The position numbers and the translations under genes are program-made. 7,876 nt of DNA from the NCBI GenBank assembly GCA_003505905.1, contig DNXM01000191.1:1-7876 (forward strand), read 5' to 3'. Below, piece by piece: positions 1 to 4,600 of this stretch (position 1 is the stretch's first letter; every line of letters starts with the position of its first letter). The notes under the pieces were generated by a model. The model ran no database searches, was not told the origin of the DNA, and worked only from the letters and a program-made list of their open reading frames with translations. Source of the DNA: Oscillospiraceae bacterium. Its GTDB lineage: Bacteria; Bacillota; Clostridia; Oscillospirales; Acutalibacteraceae.

Positions 1-192
1 ATGTTTGTGTCCGTGTTTGTGTTCACAATCGCCATGACGGTGGTCTTCGTGGCTTGCGGCTCTGTGCCGGATGCGCTGATAGTCGGGTTTTTTGGTTGGT
101 TCGGAGTTGAGGGCGGTGCGCTAGCGCTCATCAAGAACTGCGACACGAGGCACAAAAACAAGAAAAGAAAGGTTGAAAAAGATGAAAATTGA
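1..192 (+). CDS. Small phage-type membrane protein, possibly cut by window edge
   Basis: The reading frame gives 63 residues from an ATG at the very first base, so the true start may lie upstream and no ribosome binding site can be judged. Two hydrophobic segments (about residues 2-20 and 26-44) are followed by a strongly basic, charged tail (about 49-61). This small double-spanning design with a charged C-terminus is common among proteins encoded just before holins in phages of Clostridia. The last bases overlap the start of the next gene (ATG at 182, stop at 190-192), so the two are probably translationally coupled. A role in lysis is inferred from topology and neighbour only; no family is recognised with certainty. 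Confidence 0.6.
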   Translation: MFVSVFVFTIAMTVVFVACGSVPDALIVGFFGWFGVEGGALALIKNCDTRHKNKKRKVEKDEN

Positions 193-547
193 ATTCGTAA
201 GCATAGGAATCATGGCGGTTCTGTGTGTTATTGTCGTTATTTTTGATGCGGTCAAGCTTTTCGGGAACTCCGAAACAAATGACTTGCTCAAAAAGGTTGA
301 ATCAGCACAGGAAGTCGCCGAATCTATCATCGCAAGAGTTGCGCTGTTCTTGTTGACCGATGCCGAACGCACCTACGGCGCAGGCACTGGTGAGCTGAAG
401 ATGTCAGCGTGCTTGACGGAGCTGTTGAAGCTCCTGCCTGAATGGGTCTCCGAAATCGTCCCGAAAGCGTGGTTGGCGGAAAAGCTTGAAACCGCTCTCG
501 AAATTGCAAAAGCCAAATGGAACAGCAACCCGAATTTACTTAAATAA
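182..547 (+). CDS. Holin-like phage protein
   Basis: The protein has 121 residues. It has one N-terminal membrane segment (about residues 5-22) with no long cytoplasmic region before it, then a charged helical part (about 30-50). A C-terminal region contains the motif DAERTYGAGTGELK (about 60-73) and a helix-rich, Ala/Glu/Lys end. The one-helix plus DAE(R)xxGxGTGxxK layout resembles LLH-type phage holin-like proteins, which sit in the inner membrane and time lysis. The ATG at 182 is preferred over the TTG at 173: the purine-rich stretch at about 165-172 lies 9-10 bases before the ATG, whereas the TTG would sit on top of it. The gene overlaps the upstream membrane protein and is followed at once by a hairpin terminator, so it ends its operon. 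No endolysin is visible; it may lie to the left. Holin function is a family-level guess. Confidence 0.7.
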   Translation: MKIEFVSIGIMAVLCVIVVIFDAVKLFGNSETNDLLKKVESAQEVAESIIARVALFLLTDAERTYGAGTGELKMSACLTELLKLLPEWVSEIVPKAWLAEKLETALEIAKAKWNSNPNLLK

Positions 548-552
548 TCAAC

Positions 553-592
553 AAAGCCGCTCGATGCTTGATTGCACCGAGCGGCTTTTTTA
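553..592. terminator. Bidirectional intrinsic terminator
   Basis: A perfect 8-bp stem, GCCGCTCG at 556-563 with CGAGCGGC at 578-585, is extended by AAA/TTT on its flanks and encloses a 14-base loop. On the plus strand it runs into a T-run (586-591), and on the minus strand the AAA at 553-555 gives a short T-tract. It ends the holin operon, and the stop codon of the convergent minus-strand ribbon-helix-helix gene (590-592) lies inside it, so it probably serves both. Confidence 0.88.
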
Positions 593-781
593 TTTATTCA
601 AGAAATCGTTAATTGCTCCTTTGATTACCTGTGCCTGAGCAACGCCACGCTCTGTACAAGCATTCTTGAACTCCTGCGCCATTTCTTTCGGAACACGAAT
701 TGAAATCACATCGTATACCTTTTTGTTGTAGCGTGATTTAACTTCGGTTGACGTTGTCGTTTTTCGTTTAGCTGTCTCCAT
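590..781 (-). CDS. Ribbon-helix-helix (Arc/CopG-type) DNA-binding protein
   Basis: This 63-residue protein has a basic, Thr/Lys-rich N-terminal arm (residues 4-21). A predicted beta strand, DVISIRV (24-30), follows, then two helices: PKEMAQEFKNACTERG (31-46) and one over about 48-61. This is the classic ribbon-helix-helix fold, in which two chains form a beta ribbon that reads the DNA major groove; S27 and R29 are the likely base-contacting side chains. The ATG at 781 was chosen because AAAGGAG lies 8 bases upstream, while the longer frame to 895 has no such signal and overlaps the preceding gene heavily. It is the last gene of a three-gene operon and overlaps the 59-residue membrane protein by 14 bases. 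A natural hypothesis is that it binds the palindrome in the operon's own promoter. Its exact family is not identified. Confidence 0.8.
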   Translation of the reverse strand: METAKRKTTTSTEVKSRYNKKVYDVISIRVPKEMAQEFKNACTERGVAQAQVIKGAINDFLNK

Positions 782-947
782 TGCTGTACTCCTTTTTGCA
801 GTGAACGATTGTAACGAATGAATTGACAAGAACAGCAACGGCGTTACAACCAACTGCCATGCGCATGATTGGTTCCCATTCGGAACGAATTGCAATGGTT
901 AACAACACCAAAAGTGAAAAAAACAAAATGTGGTTTAATTTGAACAC
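768..947 (-). CDS. Small two-helix membrane protein, function unknown
   Basis: The gene encodes 59 residues from a GTG start at 947, chosen because AGGAG (956-960) lies 8 bases upstream; the longer in-frame ATG at 1031 would run through the hairpin leader and the stop region of the preceding peptide gene. Two hydrophobic segments are seen (about residues 6-20 and 27-48), joined by a short RSEWEP turn, with a charged, polar C-terminus (HCKKEYSNGDS). The last 14 bases overlap the start of the ribbon-helix-helix gene, indicating coupled translation. I do not recognise a family. The pairing of a small membrane protein with a DNA-binding protein in a phage-like setting could mean a lysis-related, superinfection-related or toxin-like role, but nothing in the sequence decides among these. 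Confidence 0.62.
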   Translation of the reverse strand: MFKLNHILFFSLLVLLTIAIRSEWEPIMRMAVGCNAVAVLVNSFVTIVHCKKEYSNGDS

Positions 948-975
948 TTGACTCACTCCTATTATTGTGTTATGA

Positions 976-1013
976 TGAAGTCCCCACAGGGGGGAGGGGC
1001 TTTCGCCCCTCTT
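976..1013 (-). ncRNA. Structured leader: two adjacent hairpins
   Basis: On the minus strand a perfect 7-bp stem, GAGGGGC-GAAA-GCCCCTC (994-1011), is capped by a GAAA (GNRA-type) tetraloop and can be lengthened by G-U pairs. It is followed directly by CCCC-TGT-GGGG (982-992). Neither is followed by a T-run, so they are unlikely to be terminators. They lie in the 74-base gap between the 33-residue peptide gene and the GTG-started membrane protein. They may stabilise the mRNA or control translation of the downstream gene. The G and C runs abut, so alternative pairings between the two hairpins are possible. Confidence 0.5.
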
Positions 1014-1021
1014 GGCTTTAC

Positions 1022-1123
1022 CTACCACCATCTTATTGCGCTAATCAAAGCAGCGATTGCGCCGATTGCTTCGATTATTAACAACGCTATTTCGATGTTG
1101 GTAGGTCTCTTTTTTTGACTCAT
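1022..1123 (-). CDS. 33-residue single-helix membrane peptide
   Basis: A short open frame, ATG at 1121-1123 and TAG at 1022-1024, encodes 33 residues. It has a basic N-terminus (MSQKKRPTN), a hydrophobic helix (about residues 10-30) carrying two glutamates seven residues apart (E11, E18), and an aromatic end, RWW. Coding status is supported by a near-ideal ribosome binding site (GGAGGT at 1131-1136, 7 bases before ATG) and a perfect promoter whose predicted transcript starts only about 25 bases upstream. The basic end, single helix and tryptophan-anchored terminus resemble small holin-like or type I toxin peptides in general design, but I recognise no specific family. It is the promoter-proximal gene of the operon that also holds a second membrane protein and a ribbon-helix-helix protein. 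Confidence 0.72.
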   Translation of the reverse strand: MSQKKRPTNIEIALLIIEAIGAIAALISAIRWW

Positions 1124-1155
1124 TTCTTTCACCTCCGTTCCTCTGTTGTGATTAC

Positions 1156-1184
1156 ATTATACCATACTACTTGCAGTATGTCAA
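1156..1184 (-). promoter_or_regulatory. Consensus sigma-A promoter of the small-peptide operon
   Basis: On the minus strand, TTGACA (1179-1184) and TATAAT (1156-1161) both match the consensus exactly, with the optimal 17-base spacer. An A-rich run just upstream (about 1188-1200) could act as an UP element. Transcription would start near 1149, leaving a leader of about 25 bases before the 33-residue peptide gene. Confidence 0.9.
1163..1180. promoter_or_regulatory. Palindromic operator between -35 and -10
   Basis: CATACT (1163-1168) and AGTATG (1175-1180) form a perfect 6-bp inverted repeat around a 6-base centre. It fills the promoter spacer and overlaps the -35 box by two bases. A dimeric repressor bound here would block RNA polymerase. 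The ribbon-helix-helix protein of the same operon is the nearest candidate; a phage repressor encoded outside the window is the alternative. The palindrome is seen; the binding is inferred. Confidence 0.65.
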
Positions 1185-1263
1185 TACTTTTTTTCAAAAA
1201 TGTTTGGAAATTTTTTCGGACAAATTCATATCATTATAAGTCATTAAGATTATATAAGATTAC

Positions 1264-1285
1264 ACAAAAGTGCAACAAAAGTGCG
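1264..1285. repeat. Tandem direct repeat, period 11
   Basis: Two adjacent copies, ACAAAAGTGCA and ACAAAAGTGCG, differ only in the last base, and a third partial copy (ACAAA) follows. It may be an arm-type binding site for a tyrosine integrase. Confidence 0.6.
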
Positions 1286-1299
1286 ACAAATAAAATGAC

Positions 1300-1336
1300 C
1301 TGCCGGGGTGATGCACAAGTCCGAGCAGCTTTTTTA
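1300..1336 (+). terminator. Possible plus-strand terminator with no gene before it
   Basis: CTGCCGG (1300-1306) can pair with CCGAGCAG (1321-1328), giving 7 bp with one bulged A and a 14-base loop, followed by a T-run at 1330-1335. No plus-strand gene ends here within the window, so it may be a relic of a lost gene or chance. Confidence 0.35.
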
Positions 1337-1372
1337 TTGAATTATGCGTGGCTGTAACACCTTTTCAGATTT

Positions 1373-1396
1373 TTTTGCCTAACATTTTGCCTAATA
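1373..1396. repeat. Tandem direct repeat, period 12
   Basis: Two adjacent copies, TTTTGCCTAACA and TTTTGCCTAATA, differ at a single base. It is a candidate integrase arm site near the tRNA-derived repeat. Confidence 0.6.
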
Positions 1397-1405
1397 TGTT
1401 ATTGC

Positions 1406-1425
1406 TTATTTGCGTTTATTTGCGT
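1406..1425. repeat. Tandem direct repeat, period 10
   Basis: TTATTTGCGT occurs twice in exact tandem. Together with the period-12 repeat 10 bases away it forms a repeat cluster about 90-140 bases from the 29-bp attachment-like repeat. Confidence 0.6.
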
Positions 1426-1514
1426 TCATATTATAGCAAATCAGAAAATAGAACCTATTGTAAATCAAAAAGAAAAAGCCCACAAACGGCGTAGAATAGC
1501 CATTTATGAGCCTT

Positions 1515-1543
1515 TTGCTCTTGGCCCGCCCGGAGGGATTTGA
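1515..1543. repeat. att-like 29-bp direct repeat, distal copy
   Basis: An exact 29-bp copy of 1669-1697 lies 154 bases away. It holds the whole 3' end of tRNA-Arg on the minus strand: part of the T arm, the 3' acceptor strand, the discriminator, CCA and seven trailer bases. Duplicated tRNA 3' ends are the hallmark of tyrosine-integrase attachment sites. Confidence 0.75.
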
Positions 1544-1630
1544 TTCGCGGCGACCGGGTCGCCTTGGTCGCTCGCGGTCACAACCGTCCACCGGACGGTT
1601 GCTCTGTACCGCTCGTCCTTCAAATCCCTC
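1533..1630. repeat. GC-rich palindromic module bounded by tRNA T-arm inverted repeats
   Basis: A perfect 11-bp inverted repeat, GAGGGATTTGA (1533-1543) and TCAAATCCCTC (1620-1630), bounds the module; both arms match the T loop and T stem of the adjacent tRNA-Arg. Inside are two perfect hairpins, GGCGAC-CGG-GTCGCC (1549-1563) and AACCGTCC-ACC-GGACGGTT (1582-1600), and an imperfect pairing of 1547-1555 with 1567-1576. The interior is far more GC-rich than the DNA to its left. The arrangement looks like a REP-like structured element. I see no coding potential beyond short frames without ribosome binding sites. Confidence 0.6.
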
Positions 1631-1634
1631 GGTC

Positions 1635-1673
1635 AAAAAAAGCAAGCACAATGCAAAATGCATCATGCTTGCT
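1635..1673 (-). terminator. Intrinsic terminator of tRNA-Arg
   Basis: On the minus strand AGCAAGCA (1666-1673) pairs perfectly with TGCTTGCT (1641-1648). The stem continues through two G-U pairs into ATGCA/TGCAT with a tiny loop, and a run of seven T follows (1635-1641). The hairpin begins three bases past the encoded CCA. Confidence 0.9.
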
Positions 1674-1697
1674 CTTGGCCCGCCCGGAGGGATTTGA
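1669..1697. repeat. att-like 29-bp direct repeat, copy within tRNA-Arg 3' end
   Basis: This is the second exact copy of the 29-bp repeat at 1515-1543. It overlaps the last 22 bases of the tRNA gene (1676-1697) and the first 7 bases of its trailer, so it is the copy that belongs to the functional tRNA. Confidence 0.75.
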
Positions 1698-1752
1698 ACC
1701 CCCGACCTTCAGAATCGGAACCTGCTGCGATATCCAACTTCGCTACGGGCGG
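1676..1752 (-). tRNA. tRNA-Arg (anticodon CCG), CCA encoded
   Basis: The 77-base gene folds into a full cloverleaf. The acceptor stem is CCGCCCG with CGGGCGG, discriminator G, and CCA is encoded at 1676-1678. The D stem is GCGA/TCGC. The anticodon loop is TTCCGAT, giving anticodon CCG (codon CGG, arginine). The T loop is TTCAAAT, closed by GGGGG/CCCTC. The anticodon stem has one mismatch at its base (G27-A43) and one G-U pair. A promoter and a strong terminator flank it, so it is transcribed alone. Its 3' end is duplicated at 1515-1543, which marks it as the likely integration target of the element to the left. Confidence 0.93.
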
Positions 1753-1763
1753 ACAACGCTATC

Positions 1764-1792
1764 ATTATATATGGTATTGATAAGAAAATCAA
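1764..1792 (-). promoter_or_regulatory. Promoter of tRNA-Arg
   Basis: On the minus strand TATAAT (1764-1769) is a perfect -10 box, and TTGATT (1787-1792) matches the -35 consensus at four of six positions with a 17-base spacer. Transcription would begin about five bases before the mature tRNA 5' end. Confidence 0.75.
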
Positions 1793-1832
1793 GAACTTTC
1801 CTGTCGAAACGAAGAATTATTTTTTCAAAAGC

Positions 1833-1864
1833 AACAGCGGGCTGTCAATCGGCAGTCCGCTGTT
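1833..1864 (-). terminator. Hairpin terminator of the rnf operon
   Basis: AACAGCGG and CCGCTGTT (1833-1840 with 1857-1864) pair perfectly, and after one A/C mismatch CTG/CAG pairs again around an 8-base loop. It lies 15 bases past the rnfB stop. The minus-strand T-tract is short (GCTTTTG), so termination may be incomplete; the plus-strand side also has TTTTCTTC. Confidence 0.65.
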
Positions 1865-1879
1865 TTCTTCAATAACCTA

Positions 1880-2713
1880 TTATATTCTGTTAATGCTCTT
1901 CAACGCAATCTTGCCAAGCTCAATGACATCAATCGCTTTCACGGGGCAGGCCTCGTGGCACTTGCCGCAGCCGACGCATTTTTCGTAGTCAACCTTGGCA
2001 CAGAAGTTTTCAACCTTCACGGCATCGTATTCGCACGCTTTTACGCACTTCATGCAGCCGATACAGCCGGCTTTGCATTCCTTACGGGTTTCTGCGCCCT
2101 TTTCACGGTTGGCGCACAGCACGGTCGCCTTGGCTTGGTGCAGCGGCAACAGATCAATAATGTGCTTGGGGCAGGTGTTGATGCAGGCCTTGCAGGCACG
2201 GCAGGAGAGCGGATTGATGCGTGCGACACCGTCGCAAATTTGAATGGCGTCGTAGGGGCAGGCTCCCACGCAATCGCCGAAGCCGACACAGCCGTAAATG
2301 CAGTCCTTTGGACCGCCGAACAGCTGGGTAGCCATCTTACAGCTCTTTACACCGCTGTAAATAAGCTTTGTGCCTGCGTTGTGGGTGTTGCCTTGGCACA
2401 GCACAACCGCCGCCATGGGCTGCACTTCGCCGGCGGCAAGACCTGCGATTTTTGCAATCTTTTTGGAAACCTCTGAGCCGCCGGGTGCACACAGTGTCGT
2501 GCATTCGGTCTTGCCCTGCGAAAGAGCGGCGGCATAGCCGTCACAGCCCGAAAAACCGCAGGCACCGCAGTTGGCGCCGGGCAATTCGGCACGAATCGCT
2601 TCCGCTTTTTCGTCAACGGGCACAGCCATAACGATGGACGCAATGGCAAGCATCAAACCGGCGAGGATGCCGATTGCGGAAACAATGATAACCGCAAGAA
2701 CAATCGGGTTCAT
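1880..2713 (-). CDS. rnfB: Rnf complex subunit RnfB (iron-sulphur, ferredoxin-accepting)
   Basis: RnfB accepts electrons from reduced ferredoxin and passes them into the membrane part of the Rnf complex. The 277-residue protein has an N-terminal membrane anchor (about 5-28). An Fes domain follows with ANCGACGFSGCDGY and LCAPGG (C49, C52, C57, C75). Then come four further 4Fe-4S motifs: C138/C142/C148/C152 with the wider spacing GCVGFGDCVGACP, C171/C174/C177/C181, C217/C220/C223/C227 and C246/C249/C252/C256. The extended ferredoxin-like C-terminus is typical of clostridial RnfB and longer than in Proteobacteria. The ATG at 2713 was chosen with AGGCAGGT 7 bases upstream; an in-frame TTG two codons earlier (2719) is possible. 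It is the last gene of the operon, 18 bases after rnfA, with a hairpin terminator behind it. Confidence 0.96.
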   Translation of the reverse strand: MNPIVLAVIIVSAIGILAGLMLAIASIVMAVPVDEKAEAIRAELPGANCGACGFSGCDGYAAALSQGKTECTTLCAPGGSEVSKKIAKIAGLAAGEVQPMAAVVLCQGNTHNAGTKLIYSGVKSCKMATQLFGGPKDCIYGCVGFGDCVGACPYDAIQICDGVARINPLSCRACKACINTCPKHIIDLLPLHQAKATVLCANREKGAETRKECKAGCIGCMKCVKACEYDAVKVENFCAKVDYEKCVGCGKCHEACPVKAIDVIELGKIALKSINRI

Positions 2714-2731
2714 ATTCAATACCTGCCTTTC

Positions 2732-3331
2732 TTAAATCGTAACGCCGGGGAAGATGCCTTCCACCAGCCCGGTAAAGCCGAGGAACGAAACGGCGGTCAG
2801 CGAAGCGGCAACCAAGGTAATCGGAAGCCCTTGCATGAACTTCGGAATGTCACAGCTTTCCATGCGCTCACGCACGCCGGCGAACATCACCATGGCGAGC
2901 ATGAAGCCGATGCCTGCGCCGAACGAGTTGGTGAGGGATTGAGCAAAGTTGTAACCGTTGTCGATATTGAGCAAAACAACGCCGAGCACCGCACAGTTGG
3001 TGGTAATCAGGGGCAGATAAATGCCCAATGCGCTGTAAAGGGACGGAATGTACTTTTTCAGCACGATTTCGACCAGCTGAACCAAAGCGGCAATGACCAG
3101 GATGAAAACAATGGTCTGCAAATAAGCCAGGTCATTTTTGACCAGCAGGGTGTTAATCGGGAAAGTAACCGCCGTGGAAAGAACCATAACGAAGATAACG
3201 GCGGCGGACATACCCACAGCGGTGTTCAGCTTTTTGGAAACACCGAGGAACGGACAAATGCCGAGGAATTTGCAGAGAATAAAGTTCTGCGTCAAAACCG
3301 CTGTCAGAAGGATGAACAGGAATGCTTTCAT
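2732..3331 (-). CDS. rnfA: Rnf complex subunit RnfA (membrane)
   Basis: RnfA is an integral membrane subunit that, with RnfE, forms the core carrying electrons across the bilayer and coupling them to ion movement. The 199-residue protein is almost wholly hydrophobic, with about six membrane segments, the usual length for the family. The conserved LGICPFLGV (C26) and LITTNCAVLG (C113) carry the two cysteines that, with the matching pair in RnfE, ligate an intramembrane iron-sulphur centre as described for Rnf and the related NqrE/NqrD. The ATG at 3331 overlaps the rnfE stop codon in an ATGA junction, and GGAGG lies about ten bases upstream inside the rnfE end, so the two are translationally coupled. 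Confidence 0.97.
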   Translation of the reverse strand: MKAFLFILLTAVLTQNFILCKFLGICPFLGVSKKLNTAVGMSAAVIFVMVLSTAVTFPINTLLVKNDLAYLQTIVFILVIAALVQLVEIVLKKYIPSLYSALGIYLPLITTNCAVLGVVLLNIDNGYNFAQSLTNSFGAGIGFMLAMVMFAGVRERMESCDIPKFMQGLPITLVAASLTAVSFLGFTGLVEGIFPGVTI

Positions 3332-4041
3332 TCTACGGTCGCCTCCTTCGGATTGTTACAGCTTTCGTCTGTGTTAATCAGCTTGCAGGAAGCCGCCATC
3401 GGACAGCTTTCGCAGCCGTGAAGCTCTGCCTTGGGCTTACCCTTGCTTTCGGCAATTTTGTTGGCGCACGCCATGAGCATACCGAACACGAAGAAACCGC
3501 CGGGAGGCAGGATGAAAACGGTCATCGGGTTGATGAAAGAGGGAAGAATCTGAATGCCGGCGAGGGTGCCTGCACCGAGCAGCTCACGCACAATTGCCAT
3601 AGCAAGCAAAGCGGCGGTGAAGCCGATGCCCATGCCCAAGCCGTCAACCGCCGAAGCAAGCACTTTGTTTTTGCCTGCAAACGCTTCGGCACGGCCGAGG
3701 ATGATGCAGTTGACAACAATCAACGGCAGATACACGCCGAGGCTTTCATCCAATGCGGGGGCGAATGCCTTGACAAGCATTTGAACGATGGTAACAAAGG
3801 AAGCAATGACGACAATATATGCCGGAATACGCACCTTTGAGGGAATGACCTTGCGCAAAGCGGAAATTGCGATGTTTGAGCAAATCAAAACAGCCGAAGC
3901 CGAAAGTCCCATGCCGATTGCGTTGGTAACCGATGTGGAAACCGCCAGCGTCGGGCAGGTACCGAGCACCAAACGAAGCACGGGGTTTTCCGCCAAAAAG
4001 CCTTTGGTCAGTTCCTGTATCAACGATTTTTTCTCAGCCAT
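3328..4041 (-). CDS. rnfE: Rnf complex subunit RnfE (membrane)
   Basis: RnfE is the membrane partner of RnfA and a homologue of NqrD. The 237-residue protein opens with a soluble stretch and the family signature AENPVLRLVLGTCPTLAVS (C29), and later has LPLIVVNCIILGRAEAF (C112). These cysteines complete the four-cysteine iron site with RnfA. About six membrane segments are visible up to residue 193. A soluble tail of about 40 residues follows, with four cysteines (C210, C213, C219, C228) in HGCESCPMAASCK and DESC; this tail is absent from short RnfE/NqrD forms. The ATG at 4041 has AGGAGGAG just upstream within the rnfG end and overlaps rnfG by 8 bases. At the other end it shares ATGA with rnfA. 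Confidence 0.97.
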   Translation of the reverse strand: MAEKKSLIQELTKGFLAENPVLRLVLGTCPTLAVSTSVTNAIGMGLSASAVLICSNIAISALRKVIPSKVRIPAYIVVIASFVTIVQMLVKAFAPALDESLGVYLPLIVVNCIILGRAEAFAGKNKVLASAVDGLGMGIGFTAALLAMAIVRELLGAGTLAGIQILPSFINPMTVFILPPGGFFVFGMLMACANKIAESKGKPKAELHGCESCPMAASCKLINTDESCNNPKEATVE

Positions 4042-4600
4042 TGTTTGCTCCTCCTTTCACCGTGTTGAATAAATCAAGCGCATTGTTGACCGCAAGCGTG
4101 ACTGCTTTTGAAGTAATCGTTGCACCGGTCAGGGCTTGAATTTCGTTTTCGGCAGGGTTGTTTTTGGCAACGCCGATGCTGCTGATTTTGTCCTTGAATT
4201 GCTCAAGGAAGCTCTCCTCCTTGGCTCTCATGCCAAGGCCTGCGGTTTCACTCAATTCAAGAATTTGAATACCGGCGACCTTGCCTTCGTTGGTTACACC
4301 GGTCATCACTTTCACATCGCCGCCGTAACCCTTGGTCACGGTGATGAATACGAAGCCGACGACATTGCCGCTGTCATCCTTGCCGATGCAGTAGTCGGCA
4401 TCGCCCTGTTTGGCTTCTTCAAAGCTCATTGCCGCAGGCAAAACTTCCTGACGGGTCTTCAATTCGGTTTCTTTTGCCAAGGTTTCGATTTTCGGCGCTG
4501 TCACTTGGTTGGTCAGCGCAAGCAAAAGCGAGGACACCAGGCAGATAATCAGCAAAACCACGGTCGGTTTTACAATGTCGGAAACGCTGAACTTTTTCAT
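4034..4600 (-). CDS. rnfG: Rnf complex subunit RnfG (covalent FMN)
   Basis: RnfG carries a covalently bound FMN outside the membrane and passes electrons between the membrane iron centre and RnfD. The 188-residue protein has one N-terminal membrane helix (about 13-30) and an FMN-binding domain. LELSETAGLGMRA (114-126) and the flavinylation motif ALTGATITSKAV (156-167) are clear. By analogy with NqrC/RnfG, T161 of TGAT is the residue to which the ApbE flavin transferase attaches FMN phosphate. The position that is Asp in the general ApbE target consensus is Q155 here. No apbE gene is in the window. The ATG at 4600 shares an ATGA junction with the rnfD stop and has GGAGGCGGAGG upstream. Confidence 0.96.
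   Translation of the reverse strand: MKKFSVSDIVKPTVVLLIICLVSSLLLALTNQVTAPKIETLAKETELKTRQEVLPAAMSFEEAKQGDADYCIGKDDSGNVVGFVFITVTKGYGGDVKVMTGVTNEGKVAGIQILELSETAGLGMRAKEESFLEQFKDKISSIGVAKNNPAENEIQALTGATITSKAVTLAVNNALDLFNTVKGGANNG

Larger units (their letters stand above)
1190..1514. other. AT-rich non-coding stretch beside putative attachment site
   Basis: I find no convincing gene in this stretch. Frames that cross it (one on each strand) lack ribosome binding sites, have no recognisable domains and run into the repeats. It holds, from left to right, a period-11 tandem repeat (1264-1285), a possible plus-strand hairpin terminator (1300-1335), a period-12 tandem repeat (1373-1396) and a period-10 tandem repeat (1406-1425). 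Such clustering of short direct repeats next to a tRNA-derived repeat is what integrase arm-binding regions look like. Confidence 0.5.

Noticed and set aside
1022..1190. A complete type I toxin-antitoxin locus
   Set aside because: The peptide looks toxin-like, but no convincing antisense RNA promoter opposite it could be seen, so only the peptide is reported.
1115..1357. Plus-strand 80-codon frame
   Set aside because: It begins inside the ribosome binding site and promoter of the minus-strand operon, crosses the operator and tandem repeats, and has no ribosome binding site or protein-like composition.
1264..1425. CRISPR array
   Set aside because: The repeats are only 10-12 bases, have two copies each and no spacers.
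1515..1543. A second tRNA gene
   Set aside because: Only the T-arm portion and acceptor 3' strand are present; D arm, anticodon arm and 5' acceptor strand are missing, so it is a partial copy.
1406..1666. Minus-strand 86-codon frame across the repeats and the palindromic module
   Set aside because: It runs through the terminator, palindromes and tandem repeats, has no ribosome binding site or domain, and is best explained as chance in repeat DNA.
1506..1875. Plus-strand frames of 63 and 111 codons crossing the tRNA, with an ARPEGFEPPTF-like peptide
   Set aside because: They are read antisense through the tRNA-Arg gene and its terminator and repeat; this peptide pattern is a familiar spurious translation of tRNA antisense. 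No ribosome binding site is seen.
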